A stretch of 64,000 nt of DNA. Source: CAVZYN01 sp963779515 (GTDB lineage: Bacteria; Pseudomonadota; Alphaproteobacteria; Rhizobiales; Hyphomicrobiaceae). The stretch covers positions 159,272 through 223,271 of the forward strand of contig CAVZYN010000004.1 of NCBI GenBank assembly GCA_963779515.1, read 5' to 3'. The position numbers and the translations under genes were made by a program. Position 1 is the stretch's first letter; each line of letters opens with the position of its first letter. Under the pieces are notes generated by a model that saw nothing but the letters and a program-made list of their open reading frames with translations, had not been told where the DNA came from and did not search any database. Shown one piece after another: positions 42,797 through 50,971 of this stretch.

Positions 42797-43882
42797 TCAG
42801 ATGCTCCAGTGGCGGATGCGGGGGAGGTTTGCGGTATCGGCCAGGCGGGTGCGCAGGGTGTCGAGCGGCAGTAGGCCCGATTGGGTATCGGTGTGCTGGA
42901 CGACCGAGGCGGCGTTCAAGGTCGCGGCCAGGAGGGCTTCGCCGGGCGGGCGCTGCATCGCCGTGAAGGCCGCGAACGTCGAGGTGAAAGCGTCGCCGGC
43001 GCCGGCCGTGCCGGCGACCGTGGTTCTGGCGATGGGGCAATGCCAGACGGCATCGTGCATGCCGAGAAATGCCCCGCCCTTGCCATCGGTGAGAAGAATG
43101 TGGCGCGGGCCATCGATCATCATGGCTTTGAAGAATGCCGCCAGGCTCATGTGATGGCCGCCGCCCGTGAGACCGCGTTTGACGAGGGGGGGCAGATCCT
43201 CGCCCGGAAGGCTCGATCCACCCTCGCCGGCCTTGGCGGCAAGCGGTGGGACCAGCACCTCGGCCTCGGCGCGGTTGATCGCCAAGACATCGATGAGCGC
43301 CATGACGTCGCGCAGATCGTTGGATCGCGACGACAACTGCCGCACGCCCGGATTGGCGACGACCATCGCGCCCTTGGCTTTGGCGGCGCGGATGATGGCG
43401 GGGAAACAGTCGGCGGATTTGTTGGAGAGCGCCGAAACGTAGACGAGATCGACGGCGAAGGCGTCGGCGGGCAGGTCTGCCGGTTCGAGTAACGTGTTGG
43501 CGCCGCGAAACGTGAACACGGCGGCGTTGCGATCGTGTGAGGAGACCAGCACGGAGGCGCCAGTTGGCTCGCGGCCGTCGCGGATGGCCCAGCGGGTCGA
43601 GACGCCTTCCTGCGCGAGGCGTGCGAGGATGGTGTCGGCGCGCGGATCGCGGCCGAGTTTGACCAAGGCTGCGACGTCGGCACCGAGGCGCGCCATGCTG
43701 ACCGCGGCGTTGATGGCGCCGCCGCCGCAGTGCGTCGAGATATCGGCGGCCTCGGTCTTGCTGCCTTCCTGCATCAACAGGAAGGAGCTGTCGGCGTTGA
43801 CCATGCTCATGCGCTCGATGCGATTGCTGTCGATGATCGCGATCGTGTCGATCATGGCGCCGCCGATGGTCAGGGCTTTCAT
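42797..43882 (-). CDS. PfkB-family carbohydrate kinase (ribokinase-like)
   Basis: The 361-residue kinase has the family start KALTIGGAMIDTIAII, HCGGGAINAAVSMARLGADVAALVKLGRD (first signature) and the second signature GTAGAGDAFTSTFAAF with the catalytic aspartate. An insertion around residues 225-260 (KAGEGGSSLPGEDLPPLVKRG) is longer than usual. It phosphorylates a sugar or nucleoside; substrate unknown. ATG 43882 is favoured because KALTIGG is the usual first strand. Confidence 0.88.
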   Translation of the reverse strand: MKALTIGGAMIDTIAIIDSNRIERMSMVNADSSFLLMQEGSKTEAADISTHCGGGAINAAVSMARLGADVAALVKLGRDPRADTILARLAQEGVSTRWAIRDGREPTGASVLVSSHDRNAAVFTFRGANTLLEPADLPADAFAVDLVYVSALSNKSADCFPAIIRAAKAKGAMVVANPGVRQLSSRSNDLRDVMALIDVLAINRAEAEVLVPPLAAKAGEGGSSLPGEDLPPLVKRGLTGGGHHMSLAAFFKAMMIDGPRHILLTDGKGGAFLGMHDAVWHCPIARTTVAGTAGAGDAFTSTFAAFTAMQRPPGEALLAATLNAASVVQHTDTQSGLLPLDTLRTRLADTANLPRIRHWSI

Positions 43883-43892
43883 GGAGGTTCCA

Positions 43893-44045
43893 CGTAGGTT
43901 GGGTAAGCGCGCGCACATCGTCGACGAGGGACGATAAAGGTGAACCGCGCGTAACCCAACACAAGGTCACGTGCGATGTTGGGTTACGCGCGGTTTAGCG
44001 GCGCAACATGCGGCAGGCGACGTGCCCGCGCTAACCCAACCTGCG
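43893..44045. repeat. Nested palindromic element with GTTGGGTTA-type motifs
   Basis: An inner perfect 18-base inverted repeat, AACCGCGCGTAACCCAAC (43943-43960) and its complement (43978-43995), is flanked by outer arms CGTAGGTTGGGTAAGCGC (43893-43910) and GCGCTAACCCAACCTGCG (44028-44045) that pair imperfectly. The four related motifs in 153 bases, exactly filling the gap between two genes, resemble a small non-autonomous mobile repeat (REP doublet or MITE-like). No protein is encoded. Confidence 0.85.
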
Positions 44046-44047
44046 AA

Positions 44048-44911
44048 TCATTTTTCGTCGACGATCTTGTTCTTCAAGATGCCGACATTCTCGACTTCGA
44101 TCTCGATGGTGTCGCCGGCTTTCATCCAGACGGGTGGTTTGCGCGCATGGCCGACGCCTTCGGGCGTGCCGGAGGCGATCATGTCGCCCGGTTTCAGGGT
44201 CGTGAACTCCGAGATCAAGGCGATGGACTTTGCGACCGAGACCAGCATGTGTTTGGTGTTGCTGTCCTGCATGGTCTGGCCGTTGAGGCGGCTCGTGATG
44301 CGCAAGCCGTGGGCGCCGGGTGGCAGTTCATCGGCGGTGACGACAACAGGGCCGACGGGGCCGGTCGAATCAAAATTTTTGCCGGCGGTCCATTGCGACG
44401 CCTTGCGCTGAAAGTTGCGGATCGAGCCATCGTTGAAAAGCGTGTAGCCGAAAATGTGGTCGAGGGCTTTAGCTTCGGGAATGGCGCGGCCGCCTTTGCC
44501 GATAATGATCAGCAGTTCCGCTTCGTAATCGAGCTGCTCGGAGACTTTGGGGCGCACGATCGGCTCGCCGGCGGCGATCAGGCTTTCGCGCACGCGGATG
44601 AAGAAGGCCGGATAGTCGGGCACCGCGTGGCCGCCTTCCTTGGCGTGATCGGCGTAGTTGAGGCCGAGGCAATAGAAATTGCCGGGGCGTGCGAGGGGAA
44701 AGCGCGGCGTCAGCTTGGCGACGTCGACGTGGCCGGTCGTGGCGCCATTAGCGGCAAGCGCGATTTTTTTCAGCAGCGGCGCGCCACCGGCGATCACATC
44801 GTCGAGTTCGTGCGAGAAAGCGGCGTCGAGAGTTGCAAGATCGAGGGCGCCCTTGCCGGTGACGGCGGCGAGCTTGGGTTTTCCGGCGGCGGTGTAGGGG
44901 AGAAAGCGCAT
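44048..44911 (-). CDS. Fumarylacetoacetate hydrolase-family protein
   Basis: The 287-residue product has the FAH-domain core: FYCLGLNYADHAKEGG, the metal-binding glutamates in DYEAELLIIIGKGGR, GYTLFNDGSIRNFQRK..GKNFDSTGPVGPVVV, and a C-terminal GDMIASGTPEGVGHARKPPVWMKAGD. Members cleave C-C bonds or isomerise/decarboxylate in aromatic and sugar-acid catabolism. The neighbouring PfkB kinase on the same strand may belong to one pathway, but a repeat element lies between. Substrate unknown. Confidence 0.93.
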   Translation of the reverse strand: MRFLPYTAAGKPKLAAVTGKGALDLATLDAAFSHELDDVIAGGAPLLKKIALAANGATTGHVDVAKLTPRFPLARPGNFYCLGLNYADHAKEGGHAVPDYPAFFIRVRESLIAAGEPIVRPKVSEQLDYEAELLIIIGKGGRAIPEAKALDHIFGYTLFNDGSIRNFQRKASQWTAGKNFDSTGPVGPVVVTADELPPGAHGLRITSRLNGQTMQDSNTKHMLVSVAKSIALISEFTTLKPGDMIASGTPEGVGHARKPPVWMKAGDTIEIEVENVGILKNKIVDEK

Positions 44912-45007
44912 GGGGTCCCTATGAGTGTTAGATCTGGTGGCGACTGCACGCGAAAGTCGGGCGATGTGTCAATTCAATTTGACCGCACGGGTCTTTTTGG
45001 TGGTTGA

Positions 45008-45232
45008 TCAGGTGTCAAGGAAGTCATCTGGCGTGACGCCTGCTTGTCTCAGTATCGCGCGTAGTGTGCCTTCGGGCATGTCGCCGGGATGATTTGGAAT
45101 AGTGGTGAACGTGTTGCGTTCTGGATGATGCCAGATCTCGTGAGAGCCTGCGGCGTGGCGGTGAAACTCAAAACCGAGCGCGCGCAATTTGCGGACGATG
45201 TCTCGGTATCGAAATCCCGCTAGCCTGCCCAT
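45008..45232 (-). CDS. hicA: HicA-family toxin of a type II toxin-antitoxin system
   Basis: The 74-residue product has the double-stranded-RNA-binding-like HicA fold with the catalytic histidine in AAGSHEIWHHPE and the closing NHPGDMPEGTLRAILRQAGVTPDDF. HicA toxins cleave mRNA. It is translated from an ATG overlapping the upstream HicB-like gene by one base, so the pair is coupled; here the antitoxin comes first. Confidence 0.92.
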   Translation of the reverse strand: MGRLAGFRYRDIVRKLRALGFEFHRHAAGSHEIWHHPERNTFTTIPNHPGDMPEGTLRAILRQAGVTPDDFLDT

Positions 45233-45462
45233 CAGGTAGCAACGATTAGAGGGTAGTCGAAAGCGTCTCCCGCGGGCGTAAGGCTAACGCTTCCCTGGCC
45301 GGAACCTTGTGCCTCCAAGAGCTTTTTGGCGACGTCCCGGGCGATTTCCAGCGTTTCGGCAATCGTGCGTCCCTGCGCCACCAACCCCGGAACATCATCG
45401 GATGTTGCGAGATAGACGCCTTCGGGCAACTTCTCGATATGGATTTTTGCGATGCGCTCCAT
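45232..45462 (-). CDS. hicB: HicB-like antitoxin
   Basis: The 76-residue product has the partial RNase-H-fold domain of HicB: VYLATSDDVPGLVAQGRTIAETLEIARDVAKKLLEA. It lacks the C-terminal DNA-binding domain of many HicB proteins, so autoregulation may need another factor or a different mode. It would bind and neutralise the HicA toxin encoded downstream. Confidence 0.85.
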   Translation of the reverse strand: MERIAKIHIEKLPEGVYLATSDDVPGLVAQGRTIAETLEIARDVAKKLLEAQGSGQGSVSLTPAGDAFDYPLIVAT

Positions 45463-45600
45463 CTGTTATCCTTTGGCGAGGGGCGGCGAAAGTATATCAG
45501 CCGGCGCGTGCAGCATCCAGCAGCGGGAGTTGGGGTCAGCCCCCTGGTACCTTCCATAGCAAGTCATGACCAGAAGGCCAGAGGTCTGACGCCCGGCCGC

Positions 45601-45846
45601 TTATCCGCCAGCGATTTGGGGGAGGACTTGGACGTCGCTGTTTTCGGCGATGGGGATGAGGAGTGCGTCCTGGTAGATCTGGCCGTCGATGGCGACGGCG
45701 AGGCCCTCTTTGAGATGTGGGGCGAGGTCGGGGAAGCGCTGGCCTAACGCTACAAACAATTGGCGGATGTTCTTTGCTTCGACGTCGAGTTCGGTGACGC
45801 CGCCGGTGAAGAGGCGCAGGTTGCCGATGAGGGTGACGTGGGGCAT
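45601..45846 (-). CDS. MoaD/ThiS-family sulphur carrier protein
   Basis: The 81-residue product has a ubiquitin-like fold pattern (HVTLIGNLRLFTGG, IRQLFVALGQRFPDLAPHL, VAIDGQIYQDALLIPIAENSDVQVLPQIAGG) and ends in Gly-Gly, the residue pair that is adenylated and thiocarboxylated in MoaD. MoaD delivers sulphur to molybdopterin. It is the last gene after a three-subunit molybdenum hydroxylase on the same strand, 151 bases away across a repeat, which suggests a dedicated role in cofactor supply. The ATG at 45846 is chosen for family fit. Confidence 0.85.
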   Translation of the reverse strand: MPHVTLIGNLRLFTGGVTELDVEAKNIRQLFVALGQRFPDLAPHLKEGLAVAIDGQIYQDALLIPIAENSDVQVLPQIAGG

Positions 45847-45852
45847 TTTTCT

Positions 45853-45990
45853 TCCTCTCCTCGCGTGCGGAGAGAGGATGTCGCGGAGCGACAGGTGAGG
45901 GGCAGCCGCGAATCGCGACGCATCCCTATCTCCTCGGCACGCATCCGGCCTTCGGCCACCTTCTCCCCATCGAAGGCGATGGGGAGAAGG
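45853..45990. repeat. REP-like palindromic intergenic element
   Basis: Several palindromes follow one another: TCCTCTCC..GGAGAGAGGA, CGCGAATCGCG, GGCCTTCGGCC, and CTTCTCCCCAT..ATGGGGAGAAG. The CCGGCC..CACCTTCTCCCC core is shared with the elements at 2184 and 42662. It separates the molybdenum hydroxylase genes from the MoaD-like gene. Confidence 0.7.
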
Positions 45991-45997
45991 AACGCAC

Positions 45998-48308
45998 TCA
46001 CATCTTCGCGGTCTTGTCGGCGCGGCCCTTTTCGAGGGCGGCGAGGACTTTTGGCGGAGACATCGGCAATTCGTGCAGGCGCAGGCCCGTCGCATCCCGC
46101 ACCGCGTTGGCGATTGCCGCCATCGGTGGGACGATCGGCGTTTCGCCGACGCCGCGCACGCCGTAGGGATGGTTCGGATTCGGCACCTCGACGATCACGG
46201 TGTCGATCATCGGCAGATCCGAGGCGACCGGCACGCGATAGTCGAGGAAGCCGGCGTTCTGCATCTTGCCGTCGGCGCCGTAGATGTACTCCTCGTTGAG
46301 CGCCCAGCCGATGCCCTGAACGACACCGCCTTGATACTGACCTTCGACGTAGCTCGGGTGGATGGCGCGGCCGGCATCCTGGATCGCGGTGTAACGTACG
46401 ATCGAGACTTTGCCGGTGCCGGGGTCGACTTCGACATCGGCGATGTGGGTGGCGAAGCTCGGGGCCGCGCCATGGGCGTTGATGCGGCTGGAGCCGACGA
46501 TGGGGCCGCCGGTCTTGCCCGCGATCGCGGCGATGCCGGCAAGTGTCAGCGGCTGGTGTTTGCCGGCGTTGGTGCCGGCGGGGCGAACGGCGCCGCTGGT
46601 CCATTCGACGGCTTCGTCGGGAAGTTCCCAGAGTTTGGCGGCGCGCTCGCAAGCTTGCTTCTTGATGTCGCGTGCGGCTTCGACGGTTGCCATGCCACTC
46701 GAGAACGTCGCGCGGCTGCCGCCGGTCAGGAAGTTGTAGCCGAGGCCCGCCGTGTCGCCGATGGCGACGCGGATTTTTTCCAGAGGAATGCTCAACTCCT
46801 CCGCCGCCATCATGCCGAGCGAAGCGCGAAGGCCGCCGATGTCGGGCGTGCCAGCGGTCAGCGACAGCGTGCCGTCTTCATTGAGGACGAGAGACACGCT
46901 GGTCTCGCCGCCGATGTTGAACCAGAAGCCCGAGGCGATGCCGCGGCCCTGGTTCTTGCCAAGCGGGGTGCGCCAGTGGGCGTGCGCCTTGGCGGCTTCG
47001 AGCGTTTCGATCATGCCGACGGGGCCGAACTTCGGACCATAGGCGGCCTTGGTGCCTTCCTTGGCGGCGTTCTTCAGGCGGAACTCGAGCGGGTCGATTT
47101 TCAACGCGCGGGCGAGTTCGTCCATCGTGCTTTCAACAGCGTAGCCGGAGATGGGGCCGCCTGGTGCTCGATACGCCGCGACCTTCGGCGTGTTGGTGAC
47201 GACGTCGTAGCCGATCACCTTGACGTTGGCGATGTCGTAGGGTGCGAAGGCGCACATGGCAGCAGGCTGCACGGGTGAGCCGCCAAAGGCGCCAGCCTGG
47301 AACTTCAACAGCGCTTCGCCGGCGACGATCTTGCCGTCTTTCTTGGCGCCGATTTTGACCCACATCTTGGCAGCGGAGGTGGGGCCGGTGGCTTTGAGAA
47401 CTTCCTCGCGAGTCATGACCATCTTGACGGGACGGCGGGACTTGCGGGCGAGCGCGAGCGCGACGGGTTCGAGGTAGACGACGGTCTTGCCGCCGAAGCC
47501 GCCACCAATTTCGGCGGCAACGACTTTGATTTTCGAGATGTCCCAGCCGAGCAGGCGAGCGCAATGAGCGCGCACGGTCCAGTGTCCTTGGGTCGATACC
47601 CAGAGTTCGGCTTGACCATCTTCGGAGACGGTGGCGATGCAGGCGTGCGGCTCGATGTAGCCTTGGTGCACGGCTTTGGTCGCATATTCCTTTTCGATGA
47701 CGACGTCGGCGGTCTTGAAGCCGGCGGCGGCGTCGCCGAGCAGGATCTCAACCTTCTTGCAGATGTTCGACGCTTTGGTGGGCGCGGGGACTTCGCCCAT
47801 GGTGATCATGCCGTCGTCGAGCAGCGGCGCGCCGGGCTGCATGGCGGCTTCGACATCCTGCACGTGCGGCAGTACCTCGTAGTCGACCTTGATGAGTTTC
47901 AATGCCTGCTTGGCGATCGAGGCGCTGGTGGCGGCGACGGCGGCGATGGCATGGCCTTCGTAGAGCGCCTTTTCGCGCGCCATGACGTTGCGGACGACGT
48001 CCTTGTAGTTGACCATCATCTCACCGGCTGGAATGAGCTCGGAGGTCTGGTCGAGGAAGTCGTCCTTGGTGACGACGGCCTTGACGCCGTCGAGTTTGAG
48101 GGCGGCGGAAACGTCGATTTTCTTGATGCGGGCGTGCGCGTGCGGGCGAGCGCAGCACGCGGCCGACGAGCTGGCCCTGCATGTTGAGGTCGGCGCCGAA
48201 TTTGGCGCGGCCGGTGACTTTGTCGACGCCGTCGGGGCGGATCGGGCGGGTGCCGATGTAAGTGAATTCGCTGCTTCCTGGGCCTTTGACTTTTTCTTGC
48301 ATGATCAA
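45998..48308 (-). CDS. Molybdenum hydroxylase large subunit, xanthine dehydrogenase family (one-base frameshift as sequenced)
   Basis: This subunit binds molybdopterin and carries the active site. Read from ATG 48308 (MIMQEKVKGPG), the frame is broken in a run of three G at 48144-48146; removing one base restores RSPHAHARIKKID and links to the main frame, for a product of about 770 residues. Visible family regions are IGGGFGGKTVVYLEP, AAYRAPGGPISGYAVEST near the substrate channel, GGSRATFSSGMATVEAA and the catalytic glutamate in GVRGVGETPIVPPM. The AYRAPGGP segment differs from CO dehydrogenase form I. The gene start overlaps the iron-sulphur subunit stop by four bases. Substrate unknown. Confidence 0.88.
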
Positions 48309-48781
48309 GCTCCTCGCATGTCGGCGGCGGCGTCCATGACGGCGCGGATGATTTTGTCGTAACCAGTGCAGCGGCAGAGATTACCGGCGAGCCAGTAGCG
48401 CGCCTCGGTCTCTGTCGGGTTCGGGTTCTTGTCGAGCAGGGCTTTGGCGGCGACCAGGAAGCCCGGGGTGCAGACGCCGCACTGGAGGGCGGCGTTTTCC
48501 AGGAATTTCTGCTGCAGGGGATGCAGCTTGTCGCCCTTGGCGAGGCCCTCGATGGTGCCGACGTTCTTGCCGTTGGCCTCGACGCCGAGCATCAGGCACG
48601 CGCAGACGAGGCGGCCATCGACGGTGACGGAGCAGGCGCCGCAGTCGCCGGTCGAACAGCCCTCTTTGGTGCCGGTGAGGCCAAGCTGGTTGCGGATTAC
48701 ATCAAGCAGCGTTTCGTCGGTCTCGCAGAGGAGTTCGACGGCGTCGCCGTTGACGATGGTTTGGACATGCGTTTTGGCCAT
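48305..48781 (-). CDS. Molybdenum hydroxylase small subunit, [2Fe-2S] protein
   Basis: The 158-residue protein transfers electrons between molybdenum and FAD. Cys42, Cys47, Cys50 and Cys62 (GCSTGDCGAC...CAC) form the plant-type cluster; ALQCGVCTPGF and LCRCTGY supply the second. Its stop overlaps the large-subunit start and its start lies at the last base of the FAD subunit stop, so the FAD-FeS-Mo order is fully coupled. Confidence 0.96.
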   Translation of the reverse strand: MAKTHVQTIVNGDAVELLCETDETLLDVIRNQLGLTGTKEGCSTGDCGACSVTVDGRLVCACLMLGVEANGKNVGTIEGLAKGDKLHPLQQKFLENAALQCGVCTPGFLVAAKALLDKNPNPTETEARYWLAGNLCRCTGYDKIIRAVMDAAADMRGA

Positions 48782-49656
48782 TAGTGTGCTTTCCCTGGTT
48801 TGCCGTGCGCACGTTGGAGCGCCATTTCTGCGGTGCGGCGGGCGAGCACGCCCGCGACTTTGATGCGGAAGTCCTTGGTGCCGCGCTTGTCGTCAATCGG
48901 ACGGCAGGCGGCGGAGGCGGCGGCGGCGAATTTTTCAAGCGCCGCATCGTCGACCTTGGTGCCGATCAGCGCCTTGGCGGCATCGGCGACGAGCAAAGGC
49001 TTTTCTGCCACTGCGCCAAGCGAGAGACGTGCCGCCGTGCAGACGCCTTTGTCGTCGAGCGTGAGGCCGACACCGCAACCGACAACGGCAATATCCATTT
49101 CCGTGCGCGGGATGAAGCGAAGGTAGGCGTCGCCGCTGTGTTTTGGCTTTGCGGGCAGGAGGAAGGAGGCGATGATCTCGCCCTTTTCGAGTGCGAGTTT
49201 GCGCGGCGCCAGCATGATGGCGTCGACGGGGAGTTCGCGGCGGCCCTTGGGCCCGACGATGGTGGCGACGGCGCCGGCGGCGATCAGGGCGGGAACGCTG
49301 TCGGCGGCGGGTGAGCCGTTGCAAAGGTTGCCACCCATTGTGGCGCGGCCTTGCACCTGGGTCGAGCCGATCAGGTTGGCGGCCTCGACGACGCCGGGCC
49401 ATGCAGCCTTGAGTTTGGCATGTTCTTTCAGTTCGGCGCCCGTTACGGCGGCGCCAACGCGGAAGCCTCCCGCCTCTTCGGTGATGGTGCGCATCTCCTT
49501 GATACGCTTGATGTCGATCACCAAGACAGGCTCGATCACGTCGGTCTTCATCTGTACGAGCAAGTCGGTGCCGCCAGCGAGCACGCGGGCAATGCCGCTC
49601 TCACCGGCCAACAGCGCAACCGCCTTATCGAGCGTTTCGGGCGCCTCGTATCGCAT
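48781..49656 (-). CDS. Molybdenum hydroxylase medium subunit, FAD-binding
   Basis: The 291-residue product has the FAD-binding segments VLAGGTDLLVQMKT and TMGGNLCNGSPAADSVPALIA, as in the CoxM/xanthine dehydrogenase medium subunit. It passes electrons from the iron-sulphur clusters to an acceptor. The ATG at 49656 begins MRYEAPETLDKAVALL, the family start. First gene of the operon, divergent from the TRAP binding protein gene 223 bases away. Confidence 0.94.
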   Translation of the reverse strand: MRYEAPETLDKAVALLAGESGIARVLAGGTDLLVQMKTDVIEPVLVIDIKRIKEMRTITEEAGGFRVGAAVTGAELKEHAKLKAAWPGVVEAANLIGSTQVQGRATMGGNLCNGSPAADSVPALIAAGAVATIVGPKGRRELPVDAIMLAPRKLALEKGEIIASFLLPAKPKHSGDAYLRFIPRTEMDIAVVGCGVGLTLDDKGVCTAARLSLGAVAEKPLLVADAAKALIGTKVDDAALEKFAAAASAACRPIDDKRGTKDFRIKVAGVLARRTAEMALQRAHGKPGKAH

Positions 49657-49879
49657 TGGTGTCCTCGATCTGGTTGAATTTGGGGGAGAGTACCCGGGAT
49701 CGGCGGCCGCGCCAACCACTGCGGGCCTCGATTAGGGGTGTTCTGTGTTGAGCGCCGCGCATGGGCGACATGATGGGATGAATAAAGGATTTGGGATGGG
49801 TTGTTGCCATACCCTCGGTGCTATTGGCCTGATAGGGTGGTCGCAAGTCAGAAAAAACGTATCAGGGAGGACAAACAGC

Positions 49880-50941
49880 ATGACCAAGAACATTGGGCTC
49901 AATCGCCGAACATTCGTGACTGCAACGGCTGCCGGGCTTGCCGCCCCCGCAGTGTGGACATCGGCGCGCGCGCAGGCCGTCGTGACGTTGAAGCTGCACC
50001 ACTTCCTGCCGCCGGTTTCCAATGGCCACGCCAAAATGCTAGCGCCGTGGGCGAAGAAAGTCGAGGCGGACAGCCAGGGCAAGATCAAGATCGACATTTT
50101 CCCGTCGATGCAACTTGGGGGCACGCCGCCGCAGCTGTTCGATCAGGCGCGCGATGGGGTCGTCGATATCGTGTGGACGTTGCCGGGATCGACACCGGGG
50201 CGGTTCCCGTCAACAGAAGTGTTCGAGCTGCCGTTCCTGGCGGCGCGGCGCGGGATTGTCAACGCGCGGGCGGCGCAAGAGTATGCCGACACGTATCTCA
50301 AAGACGAAACCAAGGATGTAAAGCTGATCGGTTTTTGGGCGCACGATCACGGGCTCATTCACACCAATAAGCAGATTACCACCATGGATGATCTGAAGGG
50401 GCTGAAGATCCGCAATGCGACGCGGCTGGTGGGCGAAGCGCTGAAGGCGCTGGGCGCGACGCCGGTCGGCATGCCGGTGCCGCAGGTGCCAGAGTCGCTG
50501 GCACAGAAGACGATCGATGGCGTGGCATTGCCGTGGGAAGTTGTGCCGGCCGTGAAAGTGCACGAGTTGACGAAGTTCCACACAGAGATCCCGGGGTCGC
50601 CTGCGCTGTTCGTCGCGACGTTCTTTGTCGCCATGAACAAGGCGAAGTACGAGAGCTTGCCGCCCGATCTCAAAGCCGTGATCGACAAGAATTCGGGGCA
50701 AGCGTTCGCGGAAATCGCGGGCAACATGTGGGATGAGGCGGGCGCGGGCGTGCTCAATATGATGAAGGGCCGCTCGGGCAATACCATCAGCAGCATCACC
50801 GCCGAGGAGAAGGCGAAGTGGGTGAAGGCGACCGAGCCGGTGCACGGGGCGTGGATCGCGCAGATGAAAGAGAAGAACATCGACGGCGCCAAGCTGATCG
50901 CGGTTGCCAAGGAGCTGATCGCGAAGCACGACAAGGCTTGA
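49880..50941 (+). CDS. TRAP transporter substrate-binding protein (DctP family), orphan
   Basis: The 353-residue periplasmic protein has a twin-arginine-type signal (LNRRTFVTATAAGLAAPAVW ending SARAQA) and TRAP-type regions: LKLHHFLPPVSNGHAKMLAPWAKKVE, DIVWTLPGSTPGRFPSTEVFELPF and LKGLKIRNATRLVGEALKALGATPVGMPVPQVPESLAQKTIDGV with the ligand arginine. GGGAGG precedes ATG 49880. The membrane subunits DctQ and DctM that it needs are absent; an IS481-type element begins 31 bases after its stop. Divergent from a molybdenum hydroxylase operon; ligand possibly an aromatic or carboxylic acid. Confidence 0.93.
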   Translation: MTKNIGLNRRTFVTATAAGLAAPAVWTSARAQAVVTLKLHHFLPPVSNGHAKMLAPWAKKVEADSQGKIKIDIFPSMQLGGTPPQLFDQARDGVVDIVWTLPGSTPGRFPSTEVFELPFLAARRGIVNARAAQEYADTYLKDETKDVKLIGFWAHDHGLIHTNKQITTMDDLKGLKIRNATRLVGEALKALGATPVGMPVPQVPESLAQKTIDGVALPWEVVPAVKVHELTKFHTEIPGSPALFVATFFVAMNKAKYESLPPDLKAVIDKNSGQAFAEIAGNMWDEAGAGVLNMMKGRSGNTISSITAEEKAKWVKATEPVHGAWIAQMKEKNIDGAKLIAVAKELIAKHDKA

Positions 50942-50971
50942 GCATCGTGGCTATGGGACGTTCGGGGTTCA

